From: an uncultured Flavobacteriales bacterium
GTDB lineage: Bacteria; Bacteroidota; Bacteroidia; Flavobacteriales; BACL11
Length of the DNA stretch: 64,000 bases
Assembly: GCA_905478765.1 (NCBI GenBank)
Contig: CAJQJY010000004.1
Location: 1 to 64,000, forward strand
Direction: 5' to 3'
Each line of letters begins with the position of its first letter. Position 1 is the first letter of the stretch. Below are positions 8,674-17,721 of the stretch, in pieces. The translations under genes were made by a program, and so were the position numbers. The notes below the pieces were generated by a model that was not told the DNA's origin, ran no database searches, and saw only the letters and a list, made by a program, of their open reading frames with translations.

Positions 8674-9000
8674 ATGAAACAATCACAATTTTTAGAAAAA
8701 AATATATTTATAGATTTAAAAAGCCTAAATGAGGGATTTTCTGAAGATGGAATTCAATATTTTTCTGAAAAAGATTTTGGAATTTTTTTAGATAGAGCAG
8801 AATACTATGGATTGAGTGTTTATACTATTAAACCATGGTCCAAAGATGAAAAATATGAAGCATCTTCACACGTAGATCATAAAAAGAAAGCAACTAACCC
8901 CAATTGGTACAAAAAAGAATTTAAGACACTTAAAACTCGCCAAGAAGGTCTATTATATTCCGCAAAATATAAAGTTTCAAAAAAACTTTTAGAAAGATAA
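8674..9000 (+). CDS. Small conserved-type hypothetical protein
   Basis: A 108-residue soluble, charged protein that I do not recognise. It starts MKQSQFLEKNIFIDLKSLNE and ends in a lysine-rich segment. I see no signal peptide, membrane segment, cysteine cluster or nucleotide-binding motif. The middle has an aromatic patch (EYYGLSVYTIKPWSKDEKYE). The start is set at ATG 8674 because the longer frame would begin inside a -7 promoter box. It lies between uvrC (+) and convergent lysS (-), with its own promoter. Codon use and base composition are like those of its neighbours, so it looks like a real gene of unknown role. Confidence 0.6.
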   Translation: MKQSQFLEKNIFIDLKSLNEGFSEDGIQYFSEKDFGIFLDRAEYYGLSVYTIKPWSKDEKYEASSHVDHKKKATNPNWYKKEFKTLKTRQEGLLYSAKYKVSKKLLER

Positions 9001-9022
9001 TTTGCATTAAGTAAGCTTTTTC

Positions 9023-10543
9023 TTACTCTTCAGCTCCTCTTTTTTCGGCTTTCATTTGTGGAAAGAACAATACATCTTGGATAGAGTTAGAGTTGGTCAT
9101 AATCATGCTCAACCTATCAATTCCAATACCCAATCCTGCAGTTGGTGGCATTCCGTATTCAATCGCTCTTAAGAAATCTTCATCCAATAACATGGCTTCA
9201 TCATCTCCTCTTTTTCCTAATTCCAATTGTTCTTCAAATCGTGCTCTTTGGTCAATAGGATCATTCAATTCCGAAAAGGCATTACAGATTTCTTTACGAT
9301 TACAAAACCCCTCAAAGCGCTCTGCCAAACCTTCATGTCCTCTGTGTTTTTTAGCCAATGGCGACATCTCAACAGGATAGTCCGTAATGAAAGTAGGTTG
9401 TATTAATTGCTCTTCACATTTTTCTCCAAAAATCTCATCAATTAATTTTCCTCTTCCCATACTTTTATCTACATCAACTCCTAATTTTTTAGCAGTTTCA
9501 GCAATAGTATGCTCACTCATTTTTGAGATATCAATTCCTGTAAAATGCTCAATTGCTTCATACATAGTATAACGCCTCCAAGGTCTTTGGAAATTGATTA
9601 AATTATCCCCTACCTGAACTTCAGTTGTTCCGTGTAAGTCCATAGCAATTTTCTCAACCATTTCTTCCACCAAATCCATCATCCAAGCATAATCCTTGTA
9701 GGCAACATACAATTCCATTTGTGTAAATTCAGGGTTATGAAAACGACTCATTCCCTCATTTCTAAAATCTTTTGAAAACTCATACACTCCATCAAAACCA
9801 CCAACAACTAATCTTTTCAAATACAATTCGTTTGCAATCCTAAGGTATAAATCCATATCCAAAGTATTGTGATGTGTTTTAAATGGACGAGCTGCAGCCC
9901 CACCATAAAGTGGTTGTAAAATTGGCGTTTCCACTTCTATATATTCTTTCTTATTCAAAAATTCACGCATAGAATTAGTCAATTTTGTACGCTTAATAAA
10001 TGCGTCTTTTACTTCAGGGTTTACTACTAAATCCACATATCTCTGCCTGTATCTTTTTTCAGGATCAGTAAAGGCATCATGTACTGTTCCGTCAGCATCT
10101 ACTTTTGGTAAAGGCAATGGGCGTAAGGATTTTGTAAGCACTTTTAGTTCTTTTACTTTTACTGATATCTCCCCAACCTTAGTAATAAAAACAGTTCCTG
10201 TAACTCCTATAATATCACCAATATCCAATAGTTTTTTGAAAACTGTATTGTACATAGTTTTATCTTCCCCTTCACATATTTCATCTCTATTTACATAAAT
10301 CTGAATTTTTCCATCTGAATCTTGCAACTCAGCAAAAGAGGCTTTACCCATAATTCTTCTGCTCATCAATCTTCCTGCAAGCACTACATTTAACTCGTCT
10401 CCCTCTTTGTACTTTCCCTTAATCTGTTTGGATGTTGTATTTACATCAAATAGGGCTGCTGGATAAGGATCAACTCCTAAATCTCTTAATTTTTGTAAGG
10501 ATTCTCTTCTCACTAGTTCTTGCTCGGAAAGTACTATTGTCAT
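9023..10543 (-). CDS. lysS: Lysyl-tRNA synthetase, class II
   Basis: Charges tRNA-Lys in the cytoplasm. The 506-residue protein has an N-terminal OB-fold anticodon-binding domain (about residues 50-160, with [18 protein letters not shown]). The class II catalytic domain has motif 1 ([15 protein letters not shown]), motif 2 ([20 protein letters not shown]) and motif 3 ([13 protein letters not shown] near the C-terminus). A -7 box TATCTTTG lies on the minus strand at 10566-10559, 15 nt before the ATG, so the leader is short. It is convergent with the small unknown at 8674 and divergent from the phosphosugar isomerase gene. Confidence 0.98.
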   Translation of the reverse strand: MTIVLSEQELVRRESLQKLRDLGVDPYPAALFDVNTTSKQIKGKYKEGDELNVVLAGRLMSRRIMGKASFAELQDSDGKIQIYVNRDEICEGEDKTMYNTVFKKLLDIGDIIGVTGTVFITKVGEISVKVKELKVLTKSLRPLPLPKVDADGTVHDAFTDPEKRYRQRYVDLVVNPEVKDAFIKRTKLTNSMREFLNKKEYIEVETPILQPLYGGAAARPFKTHHNTLDMDLYLRIANELYLKRLVVGGFDGVYEFSKDFRNEGMSRFHNPEFTQMELYVAYKDYAWMMDLVEEMVEKIAMDLHGTTEVQVGDNLINFQRPWRRYTMYEAIEHFTGIDISKMSEHTIAETAKKLGVDVDKSMGRGKLIDEIFGEKCEEQLIQPTFITDYPVEMSPLAKKHRGHEGLAERFEGFCNRKEICNAFSELNDPIDQRARFEEQLELGKRGDDEAMLLDEDFLRAIEYGMPPTAGLGIGIDRLSMIMTNSNSIQDVLFFPQMKAEKRGAEE

Positions 10544-10558
10544 CTGTTAAATTTTTTG

Positions 10559-10566
10559 CAAAGATA
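10559..10566 (-). promoter_or_regulatory. -7 element of lysS
   Basis: On the minus strand this reads TATCTTTG followed by C, an exact TAnnTTTG match. The predicted start of transcription is about 10 nt before the lysS ATG at 10543. Confidence 0.5.
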
Positions 10567-10649
10567 GGAATTCTATTATCCTATTATTTCGTATTTTCGA
10601 CTTCTTTTAACAAGTCAATTTTAATGTCAGATTATAAAAAATATTGAAG

Positions 10650-11639
10650 ATGAAAATGAACGATTACATTGATGATTTTAGCAATCATTTAAGAGATGCA
10701 ATTGAGATTGCAAATAATACAAGTTTAACTTCCTGTACTAAAGAAATCAGAAATATTTTGATCTGTGGTTTGGGTGGTTCTGGAATTGGAGGAGCAATTG
10801 TAAGTGATATTATTTCGCCAAAAGTAAATATTCCTATCACTGCAACAAAAGACTACAGTATCCCTAATTTTGTAAATGAGCATACACTTGTTATTGCAAA
10901 TTCTTACTCAGGAAACACGGAAGAAACACTTTACGCTTTAGAAAAATGCCAATTAAGAGGGGCGGAAATTGCAGTAATTACTTCAGGAGGGAAATTAAAA
11001 GCCATTGCTGAAGAAAACAAATATAACAAAATAATTATTCCAGGAAACCAGCCTCCAAGGGCTATGTTTGGCTATGCATTTACGGAGTTATTTTTTATGC
11101 TAAACCATTACGGAATTATTGATGATTCTTTTAAATCTGATTTTACGAAAGCAATAGAATTACTTGATACTGAAAAAAATAATATCCAAGAGCAAGCAAT
11201 GAGTTTGGCTAAAAAAATGTACAAACAAACTCCTGTTATTTATGTTGCGAATGGCTTTGAAGGGGTGGCTGTTCGTTTTCGTCAGCAGATTAATGAAAAC
11301 AGTAAAATGCTTTGTTGGCACAATGTTGTCCCGGAAATGAATCATAATGAACTTTTAGGATGGAGAACAAATGTTAATGATTTAGCAGTAGTTTATTTGC
11401 GAAACAAATCTGATTATGATAGAAATCAAATTCGTATAGATATCAATAAAAAAGTAATTGCTAAGTTCACTGAAAATATTACTGAAATTTGGAGTATCGG
11501 AAATTCTTTAATTGAAAATTCGCTTTACCACATAAATCTTGGTGATTGGGTAAGTTGGTATTTGTCAGAAATGAATAATGTGGATGCAATTGAAATTGAT
11601 GTGATTGACTTTTTGAAAGGGGAATTGGCTAAAGTTTAA
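10650..11639 (+). CDS. SIS-domain phosphosugar isomerase (bifunctional phosphoglucose/phosphomannose isomerase type)
   Basis: A 329-residue protein with two SIS (sugar isomerase) folds. The first has the phosphate-binding GLGGSGIGGAI loop, and SYSGNTEETLYALE is the typical S-x-S-G-x-T-x-E motif. The second half carries WHNVVPEMNHNEL, the catalytic Glu/His region of the archaeal-type PGI/PMI family. It should interconvert fructose-6-phosphate with glucose-6- or mannose-6-phosphate. I prefer ATG 10650 (MKMNDYID) over the upstream TTG at 10644. It heads a tight + strand run; lipB overlaps its stop by one base (TAATG). Which substrate dominates cannot be read from the sequence. Confidence 0.88.
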   Translation: MKMNDYIDDFSNHLRDAIEIANNTSLTSCTKEIRNILICGLGGSGIGGAIVSDIISPKVNIPITATKDYSIPNFVNEHTLVIANSYSGNTEETLYALEKCQLRGAEIAVITSGGKLKAIAEENKYNKIIIPGNQPPRAMFGYAFTELFFMLNHYGIIDDSFKSDFTKAIELLDTEKNNIQEQAMSLAKKMYKQTPVIYVANGFEGVAVRFRQQINENSKMLCWHNVVPEMNHNELLGWRTNVNDLAVVYLRNKSDYDRNQIRIDINKKVIAKFTENITEIWSIGNSLIENSLYHINLGDWVSWYLSEMNNVDAIEIDVIDFLKGELAKV

Positions 11640-12334
11640 TGAATAAACAAGTATCATTTAAAGATTTAGGGCTCATTGATTACAAAAAATGTTGGGATTT
11701 TCAAGAAGAACTTTTTGCAGAAATATTAACGGTAAAATCATCCAATCGAAAAGAGGGTAAAACAGTTGCCACCAAAAATCATTTAATTTTCTGTGAACAC
11801 CCTCATGTCTATACGTTAGGTAAAAGTGGTGATGAAAAAAACCTTTTGGTAAATGAAGATTATCTAAAAAGCAGGGGCGCAACTTTTCATAAAATTAATA
11901 GAGGTGGTGATATTACCTATCATGGTCCTGGACAAATTGTTGGCTATCCAATTTTGGATTTGGACAACTTTTTTACGGATATCCACAAGTACTTACGCTT
12001 TTTGGAAGAGGCGGTAATCCTTACCTTAAAAGAGTACGGTTTGGAGTCCGAACGATCTCCAGGAGAAACTGGAGTTTGGTTTGATGTGGGGACGCCAAAA
12101 GCCAGAAAAATATGTGCCTTTGGGGTAAAAAGCAGTAGATGGGTAACTATGCACGGATTTGCTTTTAATATAAATTCAGATTTATCCTATTTTGGAAACA
12201 TTATACCTTGTGGAATTGTAGATAAAAAAGTCACTTCATTAGAAAAAGAATTAGAAAGAGAAATAGATTTTGAAGAAGTAAAAAACAAAGTAAAAACTCA
12301 TTTAATTGAGCTTTTTGCAATGGAAGTAATTTAA
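11639..12334 (+). CDS. lipB: Octanoyl-ACP:protein octanoyltransferase
   Basis: Transfers octanoate from acyl carrier protein to lipoyl domains, the first step of lipoate synthesis. The 231-residue protein shows FCEHPHVYTLGKSG, the signature RGGDITYHGPGQIVGYP, and ICAFGVK with the catalytic lysine. The conserved cysteine is in IIPCGI. The length and order match LipB. The start codon overlaps the preceding stop by one base, which suggests translational coupling. No lipA lies nearby in this window. Confidence 0.97.
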   Translation: MNKQVSFKDLGLIDYKKCWDFQEELFAEILTVKSSNRKEGKTVATKNHLIFCEHPHVYTLGKSGDEKNLLVNEDYLKSRGATFHKINRGGDITYHGPGQIVGYPILDLDNFFTDIHKYLRFLEEAVILTLKEYGLESERSPGETGVWFDVGTPKARKICAFGVKSSRWVTMHGFAFNINSDLSYFGNIIPCGIVDKKVTSLEKELEREIDFEEVKNKVKTHLIELFAMEVI

Positions 12335-12335
12335 C

Positions 12336-13487
12336 ATGAAAAAAGCATTGAAATATATATTAGCAATTTTTGTAATTCTTAATTTCATCATCATATTAAG
12401 TGGTAAATCTTGGCTTTATAAGGCAGTTTCTGTTACGTATTTAAAGGGACATACATCTTCATATATTGATGATTATATTCATTTTCCATCAAATAGTATT
12501 AAAGAGGGGAATTATCAAGAATGGTTAGTTTCAAAAGAATACAATAAAGCACAACTTCCTGAATTTATAAAACCCATAAACCATAAGTTAGGTACGGTTG
12601 CTTATGTGGTAATAAAAAATGACAGTATCATTTTTGAAGAGTATTGGAATGGATATTCTGCAGACAGTTCTTCAAACTCCTTTTCTATGGCAAAAAGCTG
12701 GATATCTACTTTGGTTGGAATTGCTATTAAAGAAGGAAAGATTGAGAGTATTAATCAAAAGGCTTGTGATTTTCTGCCAGAATTTTGTGAAGGAGATAAT
12801 TCTAAAATTACAATAAAGCACTTACTCACAATGAGCTCAGGTCTTGATTGGGATGAGGATTATCAGGACCCACTAGGGCAAACTGCAGAGGCCTATTTTG
12901 CGCCAAACCTTAAAAAGCAAATGATGAGACTAAAAGCTGTTAAAACTCCAGGAGAAATCTTTAAATATCATAGCTCATGTTCACAGCTATTAGCATTTAT
13001 TGTAGAAAGTGCTACAGGACAAAGTGTAAATGAATATACTTCTGAAAAATTATGGAAACCAATGGGCGCAAAACATCCTGCTCTTTGGAATACAGACACA
13101 GAAAGAGGTGATGAAAAGGCCTTTTGTTGCATCAATTCTAACGCTAGAGATTTTGCAAGACTTGGTAAATTATACATGAATCAAGGAAATTGGAATGGCG
13201 CACAACTTTTGGATAGCAACTATGTAAAGGAAGCAACTTCAGCTGCTAATTTATTAGATGAAGATGGAAATAAAAATATAAATTATGGCTATCAATTTTG
13301 GATTGCAAATAGGAAAGGTTTAGATGTATATTACACAAGAGGTTTGTGGGGACAATATGTAATTTGTATGCCTGAAAAAGATATGATTATTGTTAGGTTG
13401 GGCAGAAATTATGGTTTTCATTTGGCAGATGGACATTCGGAAGATTTCTATCAATTTATTGATGCTGCTTTAGAAATGTACCCCTAA
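12336..13487 (+). CDS. Membrane-anchored serine hydrolase of the beta-lactamase/penicillin-binding protein C family
   Basis: A 383-residue protein with an N-terminal membrane anchor or signal (residues 4-22, KALKYILAIFVILNFIIIL). It is followed by a class C beta-lactamase-like domain. The nucleophile motif is S117-M-A-K120 within FSMAKSW. A YHS motif (KYHSSCSQLL) occupies the second active-site position, and the C-terminal region GLWGQYVICMPEKDMIIV resembles the third block of these esterase-type members. The family includes peptidases, esterases and true lactamases, so the substrate is open, and I would not call it a resistance gene. It starts 1 bp after lipB and overlaps the exonuclease gene by one base. 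Confidence 0.85.
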   Translation: MKKALKYILAIFVILNFIIILSGKSWLYKAVSVTYLKGHTSSYIDDYIHFPSNSIKEGNYQEWLVSKEYNKAQLPEFIKPINHKLGTVAYVVIKNDSIIFEEYWNGYSADSSSNSFSMAKSWISTLVGIAIKEGKIESINQKACDFLPEFCEGDNSKITIKHLLTMSSGLDWDEDYQDPLGQTAEAYFAPNLKKQMMRLKAVKTPGEIFKYHSSCSQLLAFIVESATGQSVNEYTSEKLWKPMGAKHPALWNTDTERGDEKAFCCINSNARDFARLGKLYMNQGNWNGAQLLDSNYVKEATSAANLLDEDGNKNINYGYQFWIANRKGLDVYYTRGLWGQYVICMPEKDMIIVRLGRNYGFHLADGHSEDFYQFIDAALEMYP

Positions 13488-14206
13488 TGTTAAGTCAGAC
13501 AAAAACACAAAACATCTTATTTCTAGACATTGAAACTGTTCCGATAAAAGAAAATTTTGAAGATTTAGATACTACATTCCAAACGCTATGGGCTGAAAAA
13601 ACTATTTGGCAAAGAAAAGATGAATTTACTCCCTCTGAATTTTATAAAATGAAAGCTGGGGTAATGGCAGAATTTGCTAAAATTATCTGCATTTCAGTCG
13701 GTTATTTATTTACAGAAAAAGATGAAAATCATTTCAGAATAAAATCATTTTATGGTGATAATGAGAAGCTGATTATCTCAGAGTTTAATGATTTACTAAA
13801 TTCAGAATTCAACAAAAATCAACATCAGCTTTGTGCACATAATGGCAAAGAATTTGACTTTCCTTTTATAGCAAGAAGAACACTTATAAATAGCTTAAAA
13901 CTTCCAAAAATTTTAGATATAGCAGGCAAAAAACCTTGGGAAGTAAGTCATTTAGACACTATGGAGCTTTGGCGTTTTGGAGATTACAAACATTATACAT
14001 CAATAAAATTATTGGCAGCACTTTTTGGGATTCCAACCCCAAAAGACGATATTGACGGAAGTCAAGTGGCGAGTGTTTATTACAAAGAAAAAGATTTGGA
14101 ACGCATCAAAATATATTGCCAAAAAGATACACTTACTGTGGCACAATTACTATTACGCTACAAGGGGGAGGTATTAATAAAAGAAGAAAACATTGAGTTT
14201 GCATAA
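13487..14206 (+). CDS. DEDD-type 3'-5' exonuclease (predicted PolB-like exonuclease)
   Basis: A 239-residue stand-alone exonuclease. ExoI motif LFLDIETVP carries the first Asp-Glu pair. ExoII is in CAHNGKEFDFPFIARR, and the last acidic block is KIYCQKDTLTVAQLL. This matches the predicted PolB-like 3'-5' exonuclease family (Pfam DNA_pol_B_exo2), which is widespread in Bacteroidota. Its DNA-repair or RNA role is not established. The ATG overlaps the stop of the upstream serine hydrolase by one base, and the ABC ATPase follows after 40 bp. Confidence 0.85.
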   Translation: MLSQTKTQNILFLDIETVPIKENFEDLDTTFQTLWAEKTIWQRKDEFTPSEFYKMKAGVMAEFAKIICISVGYLFTEKDENHFRIKSFYGDNEKLIISEFNDLLNSEFNKNQHQLCAHNGKEFDFPFIARRTLINSLKLPKILDIAGKKPWEVSHLDTMELWRFGDYKHYTSIKLLAALFGIPTPKDDIDGSQVASVYYKEKDLERIKIYCQKDTLTVAQLLLRYKGEVLIKEENIEFA

Positions 14207-14246
14207 AAATAGTTATTTTTAGCAACCTAAAAAAACAGAATAAGAG

Positions 14247-16046
14247 ATGGTAAATACATTGTTAGAATTTAAGAATCTGGTAACAGAATTTCATACAGAA
14301 GGGACAACTGTAAAGGCTGTAAATGGCGTGAGTTTCACTTTAAATAAAGGGGAAACGATTGGTATTGTTGGGGAGTCTGGTTCAGGGAAGTCGGTTACTT
14401 CACTTTCTGCAATGCGATTAATCCCTTCACCTCCTGGAAAAATTAGTGAAGGTGAAATTATTTTTCATCAAAATGACGGAAGAGCTACTGACTTATTAAA
14501 GATTTCAGAAGAAGAAATGAGGAAGTTCAGAGGAAATGATATTGCTATGATTTTTCAAGAACCAATGACATCTTTAAATCCTGTTTTTACTTGCGGTGAT
14601 CAAGTGATGGAAGCTATTATATTGCATCAAAAGTTAAATAAAAAAGATGCAAAAAACCTTACAATAAAGCTGTTTGAAGAAGTTCAACTTCCTACTCCTG
14701 AAAGAATTTTCAACACTTATCCCCATCAAATTTCTGGAGGACAAAAACAAAGAGTAATGATTGCTATGGCTATGAGTTGTCAGCCCTCAGTTTTAATTGC
14801 TGATGAGCCAACTACAGCACTTGATGTTACTGTACAAAAAACTATTTTGCAACTGATGCAAAACCTGCAAAAAGAACACGATATGGGAATCATGTTTATT
14901 ACACATGATTTAGGGGTAATTGCAGAATTAGCGGATAAAGTTGTTGTGATGTACAAAGGAAATATTGTGGAGCAAGGTAATGTTTGGGATATCTTTACTA
15001 ACCCAAAACACCCGTATACAAAAGGGCTTTTGGCTTGCAGGCCTCCACTGGATAAACGCTATACTTTCTTGCCAACTGTTTCTGATTTTATGAAAATTGA
15101 TGAAAATGGTGAGATCATTGATAACGGAATTTCTGTAGCTGATTTTACAAAAGATTTAGCAATTCCTGAAAGTGAAAGAACAGCACGACAAAAAGAACTT
15201 TTTGCTAAAGAACCCATTTTACAAATAAAGAATTTGAAAACTTTTTTTCCAATTAAAAACGGGTTTTTTGGAGGAGTAAGCGACCATGTAAAAGCAGTTG
15301 ATAATATAACTTTTGACGTTTACCCTGGAGAAACTTTAGGGCTTGTTGGGGAAAGTGGATGTGGAAAAACAACTTGCGGAAGAACAATTATTCGCCTTGA
15401 AGAACCAACTGAAGGAGAAATGATTTACAAAGGAAAAGACATTGCAAAAATGAATGCAGATGAGTTGAGAGTTTTCCGTAAAGATGTTCAGATTATTTTC
15501 CAAGACCCTTATTCCTCATTAAACCCAAGAATGACAATTGGAAATGCAATTATGGAACCTATGCAAGTGCATGGAATTTTAGAAAATGATGAGCAAAGAA
15601 AAAAGAGAGTGGAAGAGTTGTTAGCTAGAGTAAGTTTAGATCCTGCACATTTTTACAGATACCCACATGAATTTTCTGGAGGACAAAGACAAAGAATAGG
15701 TATTGCCAGAGCATTAGCTGTAAATCCTAAATTTATCATTTGTGATGAGTCGGTTTCGGCACTAGATGTTTCTGTACAAGCACAGGTATTAAATTTACTT
15801 AATGAGCTGAAAGAAGAATTTGGATTAACTTACATCTTCATCTCACACGATTTATCTGTTGTAAAATACATGAGTGACAGAATGGTCGTAATGCAAGAGG
15901 GGAAAATTGAAGAAATGGGAGATGCGGACCAGATTTATAACAAACCTAGAACAGAATATACTCAAAAATTAATTGATGCTATCCCTGAGGGGAAACTAGA
16001 GGATATTAAAAGACACCTGGAAAGTAAGGGGGTTACAGTTGAGTAG
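14247..16046 (+). CDS. Fused double ATPase of a peptide-type ABC transporter
   Basis: A 599-residue protein with two complete ABC domains. The first has Walker A GESGSGKS, signature SGGQKQRVMIAMAM and Walker B VLIADEPTTALD. The second has Walker A GESGCGKT, signature SGGQRQRIGIARAL and FIICDESVSALD. Each is followed by the oligopeptide/dipeptide C-terminal extension (KHPYTKGLLACRPP after the first). This is the layout of the DppD-DppF type fused as in YejF, which energises import of oligopeptides or related solutes. No permease or binding protein is adjacent, so it is an orphan here and its partners must lie elsewhere. It ends the + strand run that starts at 10650. Confidence 0.92.
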   Translation: MVNTLLEFKNLVTEFHTEGTTVKAVNGVSFTLNKGETIGIVGESGSGKSVTSLSAMRLIPSPPGKISEGEIIFHQNDGRATDLLKISEEEMRKFRGNDIAMIFQEPMTSLNPVFTCGDQVMEAIILHQKLNKKDAKNLTIKLFEEVQLPTPERIFNTYPHQISGGQKQRVMIAMAMSCQPSVLIADEPTTALDVTVQKTILQLMQNLQKEHDMGIMFITHDLGVIAELADKVVVMYKGNIVEQGNVWDIFTNPKHPYTKGLLACRPPLDKRYTFLPTVSDFMKIDENGEIIDNGISVADFTKDLAIPESERTARQKELFAKEPILQIKNLKTFFPIKNGFFGGVSDHVKAVDNITFDVYPGETLGLVGESGCGKTTCGRTIIRLEEPTEGEMIYKGKDIAKMNADELRVFRKDVQIIFQDPYSSLNPRMTIGNAIMEPMQVHGILENDEQRKKRVEELLARVSLDPAHFYRYPHEFSGGQRQRIGIARALAVNPKFIICDESVSALDVSVQAQVLNLLNELKEEFGLTYIFISHDLSVVKYMSDRMVVMQEGKIEEMGDADQIYNKPRTEYTQKLIDAIPEGKLEDIKRHLESKGVTVE

Positions 16047-16078
16047 AAAATTATAATGGTAAAAATAAGAAATCATAA

Positions 16079-16348
16079 ACAAAACTAAATTATCGTCAGA
16101 ACAAGAAAAAGCAGGCTTTAAAAGCTTTTGTTGGCTTATTAATTCTTGGAGTATGTAATTTCTTGCTTGCCGTTATTATGTAGCGAGGGGGGGGTAAGCC
16201 AGACCCTTGTGATTGCACAATTTTATATATGTCTAGAGCTTATTCTGAAGTTAAAGAATTATGGGATGATTGTAAATACTATTATAATAATACTGCAAAA
16301 GTTGAGTTGGAGTTTGGAAAGCAAGAAGGCAGATTCAAGTCAAATTAA
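16079..16348 (+). pseudogene. Decayed small secreted-protein ORF with in-frame TAG and a G8 tract
   Basis: The 314-bp gap between the ABC ATPase and scoB holds an open frame running from 16079 to TAA 16346-16348. Its only interruption is TAG at 16181-16183. Before the TAG it reads NKKKQALKAFVGLLILGV and a further hydrophobic stretch, like a signal peptide. After the TAG it reads RGGGKPDPCDC and then KELWDDCKYYYNN, a cysteine pattern typical of small exported Bacteroidota proteins. The frame has no ATG/GTG/TTG before the hydrophobic part. The run of eight G at 16187-16194 is striking in such an AT-rich genome. I read it as a broken gene, though a sequence error at the G-run or at the TAG cannot be excluded. 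Confidence 0.45.
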
Positions 16349-16360
16349 TAAAATTATATA

Positions 16361-17017
16361 TTAAAATACCATCTCTGGAATATCTCCTTCAATAATTAGG
16401 GTTGCTTCAGTTGCATTTTTAATTTCTTCTAAACTTATGCCTGGCGCTCTTTCCAACAATTTAAAGCCATTTTCTGTAACTTCTAAAACAGCTAAATTAG
16501 TTACTACTTTTTTTACGCAATTTACTCCTGTAATGGGTAAAGTACATTTTTTCAGAATTTTACTTTCCCCTGCACGATTGGTATGCATCATAGCCACAAT
16601 AATATTGTCAGCAGAAGCTACCAAGTCCATAGCACCACCCATACCTTTTACCATCTTTCCTGGTATTTTCCAGTTGGCAATATCTCCATTTTCAGACACC
16701 TCCATAGCACCCAAAACAGTAAGTTGAACATGTTGCCCTCTAATCATTGCAAAAGAAGTGGCAGAATCAAAAAGTACCGCCCCATCCAAAGTAGTTATGG
16801 TTTGTTTCCCAGCATTTATCAAGTCTGGATCTTCTTCTCCTTCAAAAGGAAATGCCCCCATGCCTAACACTCCATTCTCTGATTGAAATTCAATATCAAT
16901 ACCTTTGGGAATATAATTAGCAACCAATGTTGGAATTCCAATTCCTAAATTTACATAAGTATTGTGCTCTAATTCTTGAGCAATTCTTTGTGCTATTTGA
17001 TTTTTATCTAAAGCCAT
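16361..17017 (-). CDS. scoB: 3-oxoacid (acetoacetyl/succinyl) CoA-transferase subunit B
   Basis: The beta subunit, 218 residues, carries the catalytic glutamate in QSENGVLGMG (about residues 50-59), with the conserved NLGIGIPTLVANY upstream. Together with subunit A it moves CoA between succinate and an acetoacetate-type acid, feeding ketone bodies, branched-chain or ketogenic amino-acid products into central metabolism. Its ATG overlaps the subunit A stop by one base, so the subunits are translationally coupled. It is the last gene of the minus-strand run that begins with holB. Confidence 0.93.
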   Translation of the reverse strand: MALDKNQIAQRIAQELEHNTYVNLGIGIPTLVANYIPKGIDIEFQSENGVLGMGAFPFEGEEDPDLINAGKQTITTLDGAVLFDSATSFAMIRGQHVQLTVLGAMEVSENGDIANWKIPGKMVKGMGGAMDLVASADNIIVAMMHTNRAGESKILKKCTLPITGVNCVKKVVTNLAVLEVTENGFKLLERAPGISLEEIKNATEATLIIEGDIPEMVF

Positions 17018-17718
17018 TAGTCTCTTTTTCTAGTTGTTTTTTGCTCAATTCGTTTTTCATATTTTTCACCTTGAAAAATTCTTTGTACAAAAATTCCTGG
17101 CGTATGAATTTGATTTGGATCAAGTTCTCCTGCTGGCACTAATTCCTCTACCTCAGCAACCGTAATTTTCCCTGCCATTGCCATAAGTGGATTAAAATTT
17201 CTTGCAGTTCCCTTAAAAATAAGATTCCCTGCCGTATCGCCTTTCCAAGCTTTTACAAATGCAAAATCGGCAGTAAGTGCTGATTCTAAAATATGCGGTT
17301 TCCCATTATATTCGCGTACTTCTTTTCCTTCTGCTACTTCAGTTCCATATCCTGCTGGAGTAAAAAATGCAGGGATTCCAGCACCTCCTGCTCTACATCT
17401 TTCAGCCAAAGATCCTTGAGGAATTAAATCAACTTCTAACTCTCCTGAAAGCATTTGTCTTTCAAACTCTGCATTCTCACCTACATAAGAGGAAATCATT
17501 TTTTTGACTTGTTTTCTCTGCAATAAAAGCCCTAATCCAAAGTCATCAACTCCAGCATTATTAGAAATACAAGTCAATCCAAAAACATCCTTTTTGGAAA
17601 GTGCTTCTATAGCATTTTCTGGAATTCCAGAAAGTCCAAAACCTCCAACCATAAAGGTCATATTATTTTCAACTCCTTCAAGAGCTTCATCAATATTACT
17701 TACAACTTTATTTAACAT
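17017..17718 (-). CDS. scoA: 3-oxoacid CoA-transferase subunit A
   Basis: The alpha subunit, 233 residues. The N-terminal block [17 protein letters not shown] is the CoA-binding G-G-F-G-x-x-G-x-P motif, and [19 protein letters not shown] is the typical mid-domain signature. It starts 3 bp after the PBP1A stop on the minus strand and overlaps subunit B by one base. The exact acid substrate (succinyl-CoA:acetoacetate versus related acids) cannot be decided from the sequence. Confidence 0.93.
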   Translation of the reverse strand: MLNKVVSNIDEALEGVENNMTFMVGGFGLSGIPENAIEALSKKDVFGLTCISNNAGVDDFGLGLLLQRKQVKKMISSYVGENAEFERQMLSGELEVDLIPQGSLAERCRAGGAGIPAFFTPAGYGTEVAEGKEVREYNGKPHILESALTADFAFVKAWKGDTAGNLIFKGTARNFNPLMAMAGKITVAEVEELVPAGELDPNQIHTPGIFVQRIFQGEKYEKRIEQKTTRKRD

Positions 17719-17721
17719 ATC

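Noticed and set aside
12336-13487. Beta-lactam resistance gene
   Set aside because: The SxxK serine hydrolase family is broad; the sequence lacks features specific to true class C lactamases and sits in a housekeeping run.
16181-16194. Read-through of TAG (pyrrolysine) or G8 phase-variation switch
   Set aside because: No pyrrolysine genes are expected in this phylum, and the frame across the G-run already matches both halves. The missing start codon makes simple decay more likely.
16146-16364. 72-residue open frame (MEYVISCLPLL...)
   Set aside because: Out of frame with the signal-peptide and Cys-rich segments that look like real protein; no recognisable features.
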